Assembly (NCBI GenBank): GCA_937907975.1
Contig: CALEQS010000109.1
Coordinates: 1 to 6,018, forward strand
DNA from: an uncultured Clostridia bacterium
Lineage (GTDB): Bacteria > Bacillota > Clostridia > Oscillospirales > Oscillospiraceae
Direction: 5' to 3'
Length of the DNA stretch: 6,018 bases
In this document: piece after piece, positions 1-5,190 of the stretch
Layout of the letters: the number at the start of each line of letters is the position of its first letter
Position numbering within the stretch: position 1 is the first letter of the stretch
The notes under the pieces: generated by a model
What the model saw: only the letters and a program-made list of their open reading frames with translations
What the model was told of the DNA's origin: nothing
The model's database searches: none
Position numbers and translations under genes: made by a program

Positions 1-628
1 AGAACATACCCTTCTTCATCTCGCCGCCGTACCAGGTGTTGACGATGACCTGCTCACGGCTGGTGATATTGAACATAACGGCAGTCTCGCTGTTCAGGCC
101 CAGCTCCTTGTAGTTCTCGACCTTGGCCTTGGAGGCGTTGTAGACGACGAAATCAGGCTCAAAGTTCTCCAGCTCCTCGGCAGTGGGCTTGATGAACATA
201 TTGGTAACAAAGTGAGCCTGCCATGCAACCTCCATGATGAAGCGGATGGCCATGCGGGTGTCCTTGTTGGCGCCACAGAAGGCATCCACAACAAACAGAC
301 GCTTATTGGACAGCTCCTTCAGAGCAATGTCCTTCACGGCGGCCCATGCCTCCTGAGAGGCGGGATGGTTGTCGTTCTTATACTCGTCGGAGGTCCACCA
401 AACGGTGTCCTTGGAGGCGTCATCCATAACGATGAACTTATCCTTGGGGGAGCGGCCGGTGTAGATACCGGTCATGACGTTGACGGCACCCAGCTCACTG
501 ACCTGACCGACCTCGAAGCCTTCCAGACCGGGCTTGGTCTCTTCTTCGAACAGCATTTCATAAGAAGGATTGTACACGATCTCGGTCGTGCCGCTGATGC
601 CATACTTGCTGAGATCCAGCTTTGCCAT
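1..628 (-). CDS. pckA: Phosphoenolpyruvate carboxykinase (ATP), N-terminal part, cut by window edge
   Basis: The enzyme interconverts oxaloacetate + ATP and PEP + CO2 + ADP in the cytosol: gluconeogenic in many bacteria, but run toward oxaloacetate (anaplerotic, ATP-yielding) in some anaerobic fermenters. The first 209 codons are visible; the family is usually about 530-540 residues, so over half lies beyond base 1. Family motifs seen are TGRSPKDKFIV (53-67 region; R59 matches the substrate-binding Arg of E. coli PckA), FCGAN (117-121), an ITSREQV stretch (188-194) and NTWYGGEMKKGMF (197-209), whose Y200 and K206 correspond to substrate and metal-binding Tyr and Lys. The ATP-binding P-loop would be further on and is not visible. 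ATG at 628 is supported by AAGGAG nine bases upstream. It lies 106 bp downstream of ksgA with its own promoter. No frameshift is seen. Reaction direction here is inference. Confidence 0.95.
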   Translation of the reverse strand, partial: MAKLDLSKYGISGTTEIVYNPSYEMLFEEETKPGLEGFEVGQVSELGAVNVMTGIYTGRSPKDKFIVMDDASKDTVWWTSDEYKNDNHPASQEAWAAVKDIALKELSNKRLFVVDAFCGANKDTRMAIRFIMEVAWQAHFVTNMFIKPTAEELENFEPDFVVYNASKAKVENYKELGLNSETAVMFNITSREQVIVNTWYGGEMKKGMF

Positions 629-637
629 AGTAAAAAA

Positions 638-643
638 CTCCTT
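638..643 (-). promoter_or_regulatory. Ribosome binding site of pckA
   Basis: AAGGAG on the minus strand, nine bases before the ATG at 628; the spacer is T-rich (TTTTTTACT). It fixes the pckA start and sits only two bases after a leader hairpin. Confidence 0.8.
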
Positions 644-645
644 TC

Positions 646-662
646 AGGGCACCGAGTGCCCT
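646..662 (-). promoter_or_regulatory. Short perfect hairpin in the pckA leader
   Basis: Minus-strand AGGGCAC-TCG-GTGCCCT forms a perfect 7-bp stem with a 3-base loop. It lies about 10-26 bases after the predicted transcription start and two bases before the Shine-Dalgarno sequence. The position suits an mRNA-stabilising 5' stem, a modulator of ribosome access, or a DNA operator just downstream of the promoter. It is not a convincing terminator because the T-run begins eight bases after the stem. Structure is seen; function is inferred. Confidence 0.5.
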
Positions 663-678
663 CTCAAACTCAAGTTCA

Positions 679-707
679 ATATTAGCCTATTTTCGCCCAA
701 ATTGCAA
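679..707 (-). promoter_or_regulatory. Predicted sigma-A-type promoter of pckA
   Basis: Minus-strand TTGCAA (702-707) and TAATAT (679-684) are separated by exactly 17 bases; each hexamer matches four of six consensus positions. Transcription would begin near 672, giving a leader of about 44 nt. An imperfect dyad (694-719) is centred on the -35 element. No terminator is visible after ksgA, so some readthrough from ksgA is also possible. Confidence 0.6.
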
Positions 708-734
708 GCAAAATCGGCGTTGGATGCATAGTGT

Positions 735-1589
735 TTACAGGCTGTTAACAGCGTCCGCGAGACGCGCAAATTCCGCAAGTCCCAGCTTCTCTCCACGCAC
801 CTGCGGAGCAAGGCCGCATGCGGAAATGCAGCTGTTGATCTGCTCCTTGGTGAGCTCACTGAATCCGGCACTCAGAGCGTTGATGAGCGTTTTGCGGCGC
901 TGGGCAAAGGCGGCGCGGATCACCCGGAAGAGCACGGCTTCATCCTGCACCTCGACCGGCGGCTTGTCCAGTATATCGAGTTTTACTACGGCGGATGTCA
1001 CCTTTGGCGCAGGGAGGAAGCATTCTTTCGGCACCTCAAAGAGGTATTCGCAGCGGGCGTGATACTGGCAAAACAGGGAGAAAGCACCAAAGTCCGCCGT
1101 ACCCGGTGCGGCGCAGATGCGTTTGGCCACCTCTTTTTGGATCATGATCGTGATGGACTGGAATGCACCGCACTCCAGCAGCTGAGTAATGACCAGGGTA
1201 GTGATATTATAGGGCAGGTTTGCACAGACAATGGGGCGCAATCCGTCAAACTGTTCGCATACAAGCGCAGCACAGTCTGTTTTTGTTACATCAGCCGATA
1301 TTACATGGGCATTCGGAAATTCGGCCAGTGTCTCATCCAGAATTGGGAGCAGAGCCTTGTCCAACTCCAACGCGACCACTTTACCCGCCCTCCTGGCCAG
1401 TTCCCGGGTCAGCGGCCCGATGCCGGGACCGATCTCCAGCACGCCGGTATTTTTGTCAGCACCGGAGGCTGCGGCAATGTCTTGGGGCACCCAGGACTGT
1501 ATCAGAAAGTTCTGACCGAGGGATTTGGAAAAGTGAAAGCCGTGCCGGCCGAGCAGCGCTTTCACGTCGTTCATATTACAGAGATCCAT
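735..1589 (-). CDS. ksgA: 16S rRNA (adenine1518-N6/adenine1519-N6)-dimethyltransferase KsgA/RsmA
   Basis: KsgA uses S-adenosylmethionine to dimethylate two adjacent adenines in the 3'-terminal helix of 16S rRNA during late 30S assembly; its loss gives kasugamycin resistance. The 284-residue length is normal for the family. Visible motifs: SLGQNFL (23-29) at the N-terminus; SAM motif I EIGPGIGPLT (52-61); acidic ELD at 75-77 and SAD at 98-100; catalytic motif IV NLPYNI (124-129); QKEVAKR (151-157); FLPAPKVTSAVV (191-202); and RRKTLINAL (231-239) in the C-terminal helical domain. ATG at 1589 is preferred over the in-frame ATG at 1574 because AAAGGAG lies six bases before it. It appears monocistronic, with a promoter just upstream. 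In many Firmicutes it follows rnmV (RNase M5); here it follows an unrelated transporter cassette. Confidence 0.97.
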   Translation of the reverse strand: MDLCNMNDVKALLGRHGFHFSKSLGQNFLIQSWVPQDIAAASGADKNTGVLEIGPGIGPLTRELARRAGKVVALELDKALLPILDETLAEFPNAHVISADVTKTDCAALVCEQFDGLRPIVCANLPYNITTLVITQLLECGAFQSITIMIQKEVAKRICAAPGTADFGAFSLFCQYHARCEYLFEVPKECFLPAPKVTSAVVKLDILDKPPVEVQDEAVLFRVIRAAFAQRRKTLINALSAGFSELTKEQINSCISACGLAPQVRGEKLGLAEFARLADAVNSL

Positions 1590-1595
1590 AGAATG

Positions 1596-1602
1596 CTCCT
1601 TT
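1596..1602 (-). promoter_or_regulatory. Ribosome binding site of ksgA
   Basis: AAAGGAG on the minus strand, six bases upstream of the ATG at 1589. It decides between this start and the second ATG five codons in. Confidence 0.8.
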
Positions 1603-1626
1603 ACGGAAGTGGTAATTTCTATGTTT

Positions 1627-1635
1627 AGTATACCA
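1627..1635 (-). promoter_or_regulatory. Predicted extended -10 promoter of ksgA
   Basis: Minus-strand TGGTATACT fits the extended -10 pattern TGnTATAAT with five of six hexamer matches. No good -35 is seen at 16-18 bases upstream (sequence there is CCTTCC-like), which extended -10 promoters tolerate. Transcription would start near 1620, giving a leader of about 30 nt. The promoter begins within 30 bases of the stem of the transporter terminator. Confidence 0.6.
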
Positions 1636-1650
1636 TGTTTTCCCGAAAAA

Positions 1651-1700
1651 GGAAGGAAAACAGTGCGCTCCGGCTTTTGAAAAGCCGGAGCGCACCGTTT
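1651..1700 (-). terminator. Intrinsic terminator of the dehydrogenase-reductase-transporter cassette
   Basis: A perfect 15-bp inverted repeat (1663-1677 with 1681-1695; key sequence GTGCGCTCCGGCTTT) has a 3-base loop. One mismatch followed by four more pairs (AAAC/GTTT, 1658-1661 with 1697-1700) extends the stem. On the minus strand it is followed by a T-rich tail (TGTTTTCCTTCCTTTTT). On the plus strand only three T's follow, so it should work mainly for minus-strand transcription, 55 bases after the transporter stop. Confidence 0.85.
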
Positions 1701-1710
1701 AGGGGGATGG

Positions 1711-1734
1711 AAACAGGGAGAGAAACAGGGAGAG
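1711..1734. repeat. Two tandem copies of a 12-bp unit
   Basis: AAACAGGGAGAG occurs twice without a gap (1711-1722, 1723-1734) between the transporter stop and the terminator. On the transcribed (minus-sense) RNA it reads as a pyrimidine-rich CUCUCCCUGUUU repeat. Confidence 0.9.
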
Positions 1735-1750
1735 TAATGAGTAAGTGAAA

Positions 1751-3052
1751 TCAGTTGCGGCCGATCAGTTTGTCATCCACGCAGGAAACGAGGATGAACG
1801 CGATCACGGTCAGGCCAGCCAGCACGCCGTAGGCCATACCATAGTTCACACTGCGGCCAATGATACCGACAACGGATACGCCCAGCGCGCCGATGGCGGC
1901 CACCATGGGCTTCAGCACTTTATAGGCCATGGGGAAGTCATAGCGGCCCCAGATGGTATTGGTGAGGGAGACCAGATAGTTGGCCGCGCCGCCCAGCATG
2001 ATAGCCAGGAAGGGCAGAGAGGCAAACTTGGTAGCGGTGGTGGGGATCAGGTTCAGAATGATGGCCACAAAGGCGATGACCATAGTGATCTGAATGGCCT
2101 TTTTGGGGCCGAGCTTGGCGTCCATAATGCCGCAGCCCACACTGCCGAAGCAGGCGGCAATACCGGCGATGGCCAGCATCAGGAAGATGATGTCTGCAGG
2201 ACCGTGAGTGGTGGGATCCACATAACCGGCCTGCATCATGCGAGGCACGAAGTTGGTCATAATGCCCAGGCTCAGCAGTTCCATAATGCCGAGGGAGATG
2301 GCAATCATCCAGACTTTGCCGGTGCCGAGCAGCTTCTTAGGCACCCAAGGGGAGGTTTTCATGTACTCCAGACCCAGAGCAAGCTCCTTCTTAGCCTCTT
2401 CATTGTCGAATTTGTGGTTGTTGTCAGGATAGGCACCCATCTGCTCAGGATAGTCGCGGACAAAGATGGCGACCAGCACGCAGAGAACAAAGCAGGCAAC
2501 GGCATAGAAGGTGTAGACCTGAGTCAGGCCGCCCTTGCCGACCAGACCGCCGACAAAGTTAGCGGTGACAGCGGCGGACAGGGGGAAGCCGATGGTGACC
2601 CAGCCCATGGCCATGCCCTTTTTTCGGGGGAACCAGTTGGAGACCACATTCATGGAGCAGATGTAGCAGAAGCCCATGGCGCCCACACTGGCGACGGCCA
2701 GACAGACAAAGTACATGGCAGGGGAGGAGGCTCTGCCCCAGAACAGGCAGGCGATGCCGGTGACGGCCAGAGAAATGACCCAAGCCCAGCGGGCGCTGAT
2801 CTTACTGGACAGAACGCCCCACATAACGGCACCGGCTACGGCGATCCATGCGGTGATGGTGGAGAAGCCCAACAGCATATTGCTGTTCCACTGATGGACT
2901 CCGGCAAACACATCGACGACCACATTCAAAGAGTCATTGATCAGGGAGGAGTCAAGGAAGATGCAGAGGAAGGTGATGATCAGTATGATCCATCCTTTCA
3001 CACCGAAGTTTGCGCTGACAAGGGAAATGTCGTCCTTTTGTTTCGTGCTCAT
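1751..3052 (-). CDS. Major facilitator superfamily transporter, OFA/monocarboxylate-like
   Basis: A 433-residue inner-membrane carrier with about 12 hydrophobic helices: roughly 19-36, 58-78, 88-107, 110-134, 147-170, 180-198, then a charged central loop (199-246), and 247-268, 286-309, 319-336, 345-362, 379-398, 403-424. Degenerate MFS motif A follows helix 2 (GVLSSKISARWAW, 79-91), with a matching loop after helix 8 (GIMDAKLGPKK, 308-318). NWFPRKKGMAMG (139-150) and the YPEQMGAYPDN element (201-211) after helix 6 are typical of the oxalate:formate antiporter and monocarboxylate branches, so an organic anion is the likely substrate class (inference). ATG at 3052 has a modest GAGG eight bases upstream. 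It is the last gene of the cassette, 202 bp after the reductase and before a strong terminator. It probably imports the substrate or exports the product of the two enzymes; which one cannot be told. Confidence 0.9.
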   Translation of the reverse strand: MSTKQKDDISLVSANFGVKGWIILIITFLCIFLDSSLINDSLNVVVDVFAGVHQWNSNMLLGFSTITAWIAVAGAVMWGVLSSKISARWAWVISLAVTGIACLFWGRASSPAMYFVCLAVASVGAMGFCYICSMNVVSNWFPRKKGMAMGWVTIGFPLSAAVTANFVGGLVGKGGLTQVYTFYAVACFVLCVLVAIFVRDYPEQMGAYPDNNHKFDNEEAKKELALGLEYMKTSPWVPKKLLGTGKVWMIAISLGIMELLSLGIMTNFVPRMMQAGYVDPTTHGPADIIFLMLAIAGIAACFGSVGCGIMDAKLGPKKAIQITMVIAFVAIILNLIPTTATKFASLPFLAIMLGGAANYLVSLTNTIWGRYDFPMAYKVLKPMVAAIGALGVSVVGIIGRSVNYGMAYGVLAGLTVIAFILVSCVDDKLIGRN

Positions 3053-3254
3053 ATAAAAGACCTCGTTTCTTAAACTATGGTCGAACCGCTCTCACCCGGA
3101 TCGGCCACGCGATGGAAGGGTTCCCCGGCCGGCGGCACAGTACAAGCGCCGGCCGGGGAATCTAAACCGAATTGCTGAGGATGTTGCAGGGATAACATTT
3201 GCGCGGGAATTGGGAACTCTCCCCCTGAATTTATAAAGTTGTCGAGTTACAGAG
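3053..3254. other. Intergenic region between reductase and transporter genes
   Basis: This 202-bp gap holds a large GC-rich inverted repeat (3121-3160), a weak transporter ribosome site (GAGG, 3061-3064) and the end of an 8-bp tandem repeat that crosses the reductase stop. I found no convincing promoter: an AT-rich TATAAA-like stretch near 3231-3236 lacks a good -35. No T-run terminator is visible on the minus strand, so transcription from the reductase into the transporter gene is plausible. Confidence 0.6.
3121..3160. repeat. Perfect 14-bp GC-rich inverted repeat (hairpin) without a T-run
   Basis: TTCCCCGGCCGGCG (3121-3134) and its exact reverse complement (3147-3160) flank a 12-base loop. 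On the minus strand the stem is followed by CCCTTCC, and on the plus strand by TCTAAACC, so neither side has the T-run of an intrinsic terminator. It lies about 95 bases after the reductase stop and 70 bases before the transporter start. It may stabilise or separate parts of the operon mRNA, partially attenuate transcription, or be a protein-binding site (inference). Confidence 0.75.
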
Positions 3255-3260
3255 TTACAG
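3245..3260. repeat. 8-bp tandem duplication across the reductase stop codon
   Basis: AGTTACAG is present twice in a row (3245-3252, 3253-3260); on the coding strand this is CTGTAACT twice. The first coding-strand copy includes the TAA stop and the second carries a TAA in another frame. It looks like a small slippage duplication. Confidence 0.85.
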
Positions 3261-5168
3261 GTTGATGGCGGCGTAATAGGCTTCCTTGGTAGCCCATTCC
3301 ACGGTGCGGGCGCGCACGCAGTCACCGATCTCGCTCACTTCGTCAGCGCTGTTCAGGAAAGCGTCAGCCTCCTGTGCCTTGGGCTTCATGCCGGCGCACA
3401 GGATAACGCTGTCGGCGGAGATCGTCTCCTCCTTGCCGTCTTTCACATAGGTCACGCTGTTTGCTGTGACACTCTGGCAGCGGGCACCGGTCAGAGAGGT
3501 GAAGTTAGCCTCGCGGCCAATTTCAACCATCAGTTCATTCCGACCGGTAGTGGAGGCGTCAGGTGCAAGGTCGGACTGCATCTCGACCACGGTGACCTGC
3601 TTGCCCAGTTTGGCAAGGTGGAGCGCAGTCTCGCAGCCCACCTGGCCGCCGCCGATAACGATCACGCTGTTACCGAGAGTCTCCTCGTGACCCAGCACAT
3701 CAATGGCGATCTTTGCCTGTTCCACGCCGGGAACGGGGAGGATGAAGGGCTCGGCGCCGATGGCCACAATGACTGCATCAAAGCCGCTAATAGTATCGGC
3801 GGTAGCCGCAGTGTTCAGCCGCACGTCGATGGAACGCTTGCCTACCTGCGCGATCAGCCAGTTCATGTAGTCCTTCACGGGATACTTGAAGGAGAAGTAG
3901 CCAGCCTTGTGCAGCATACCGCCCAGCTCGCTGTTCTTTTCGAACAAGGTCACCTGATGCCCGCGGTCACAGGCGACCATGGCAGCTTTCATGCCGGCAG
4001 GACCGCCGCCAATGACAGCGACTTTCTTGGCCTGCGCCACGGGCTGAACCAAATGGCTGATGGAGTTCTCCAAGCCGGCAGTGGGGTTCACAGAACACTG
4101 GAAGTGATGGCCATAGACAGTGGAGTCGTGGCAGCGCATGCATTTGATGCAGGGAGTTACATCGTCCCGATGACCGGCTACACACTTTTTGATGAGCTCC
4201 GGGTCTGCAATCAGGCTGCGGGCCATGGTGACCATGTCGGCCTTACCGTCGGCCAGAATGGCCTCGGTAGAGTCGACGGAGTCGATGGCACCCAGAGTGA
4301 CGATCGGCACATGGAATTTACCGGATTTTTTGAAGGCCTCAGCCACATAGACGTTGGGCATCTTGGGGCGGAAGCCGCAGGGGTGCACCCAGGTCATCCA
4401 CTTGGGGTTATGCATACCGGCGGAGACCTGAAGAATGTCGAGGTGGTCCTGAATCCGCTCACCGATGCGGATGCCTTCTTCTATGTCGATGCCGCCCTCC
4501 TCAAACTCGGTGCCGGAGATGCGGACCTCAATGAGCAGCTTTTTACCCACTCTGGCACGGATTGCGTCGAGGATCTCAATGAGGTAGCGGCAGCGGTTCT
4601 CGGTAGAGCCGCCATACTCGTCGGTGCGCTTGTTGGTCAGGGGAGAGAGGAACTGCGCCAGAGGACAGGAGTGACCGCTGTGGATCAGGATGGCATCAAA
4701 GCCGCACTCGGCCAGCTTTTCAGCGGCATCCACCCAGTCGTTCTTGAACTCTTCCATGGCCTCACGGGTGATTTCGTGGCCTTCACCCCATCCCATGATG
4801 CTGCATCCGTCAGAGACAGTATAGCCCTCCGGGAAAATGCCAATGAGCTCCATGGAGGCCTTGGCACCATAGAAGTGGATGCGCTCGACCAGTTCCATCA
4901 TCTTGTTGCGGTGGTTGGGAACATTCACGTCCCATGCGGTCATAGCACCGTCATCCTTCACGTCCTTGCCGACCTTGACACCGGCAACGGTGACCATGCC
5001 GACGCCGGCCCGGGCGCGCTCCTCAAAGAAAGCCATCGCGTCCTCAGAGGGATAGAGCTCGCCATTGGACATGGAGTGCATGGTGGAGGGGGCGGAAACA
5101 ATACGATTTTTCAGAACCACATTTCCGATGCGGATCGGAGACATGGCATGGGGAAACTTTTTGGACAT
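3255..5168 (-). CDS. Old Yellow Enzyme-type NADH:flavin oxidoreductase / ene-reductase (FMN, Fe-S, FAD), FadH/BaiH-like
   Basis: A 637-residue cytosolic enzyme with the build of 2,4-dienoyl-CoA reductase, trimethylamine dehydrogenase and the bile-acid enzymes BaiCD/BaiH: electrons pass from NAD(P)H via FAD and a 4Fe-4S cluster to FMN, which reduces a conjugated C=C bond. Residues 1-335 form the FMN TIM barrel (SAPST at 25-29; QFLSPLTNKRTDEYGG at 172-187; MARSLIADP at 315-323). C340, C343, C346 and C358 are the cluster ligands, in a CxxCxxCx11C pattern. FAD binding is at GGGPAG (387-392) with E410; the second nucleotide fold has GGGQVG (506-511) and E529; IGDC (614-617) is near the C-terminus. 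The usual HxxHGY/W motif is altered to HSGHSC (163-168). ATG at 5168 is chosen over an open frame back to 5276, since AGGAGG precedes it and the longer frame overlaps the dehydrogenase. The substrate is unknown. Confidence 0.93.
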   Translation of the reverse strand: MSKKFPHAMSPIRIGNVVLKNRIVSAPSTMHSMSNGELYPSEDAMAFFEERARAGVGMVTVAGVKVGKDVKDDGAMTAWDVNVPNHRNKMMELVERIHFYGAKASMELIGIFPEGYTVSDGCSIMGWGEGHEITREAMEEFKNDWVDAAEKLAECGFDAILIHSGHSCPLAQFLSPLTNKRTDEYGGSTENRCRYLIEILDAIRARVGKKLLIEVRISGTEFEEGGIDIEEGIRIGERIQDHLDILQVSAGMHNPKWMTWVHPCGFRPKMPNVYVAEAFKKSGKFHVPIVTLGAIDSVDSTEAILADGKADMVTMARSLIADPELIKKCVAGHRDDVTPCIKCMRCHDSTVYGHHFQCSVNPTAGLENSISHLVQPVAQAKKVAVIGGGPAGMKAAMVACDRGHQVTLFEKNSELGGMLHKAGYFSFKYPVKDYMNWLIAQVGKRSIDVRLNTAATADTISGFDAVIVAIGAEPFILPVPGVEQAKIAIDVLGHEETLGNSVIVIGGGQVGCETALHLAKLGKQVTVVEMQSDLAPDASTTGRNELMVEIGREANFTSLTGARCQSVTANSVTYVKDGKEETISADSVILCAGMKPKAQEADAFLNSADEVSEIGDCVRARTVEWATKEAYYAAINL

Positions 5169-5179
5169 AATTACTGCGT

Positions 5180-5187
5180 CCTCCTTT
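5180..5187 (-). promoter_or_regulatory. Ribosome binding site of the flavin oxidoreductase
   Basis: Minus-strand AAAGGAGG, 11 bases before the ATG at 5168 and three bases after the dehydrogenase stop codon. It settles the reductase start and suggests coupled translation within one mRNA. Confidence 0.85.
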
Positions 5188-5190
5188 TGT

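Noticed and set aside
646..662. pckA leader hairpin as a ksgA terminator or attenuator
   Set aside because: The stem is short and eight bases (GAAAGGAG) separate it from the T-run; it lies downstream of a good promoter.
741..752. Perfect 12-bp palindrome GCTGTTAACAGC near the end of ksgA
   Set aside because: It lies inside conserved coding sequence, has no loop or T-run, and is short enough to occur by chance.
1745..3073. Plus-strand open frame of 442 codons opposite the transporter gene
   Set aside because: Its product is rich in Gly, His, Asp and Gln with no family features, as expected from the antisense of a GC-rich membrane-protein gene; the minus-strand frame has 12 helices, MFS motifs and a ribosome site.
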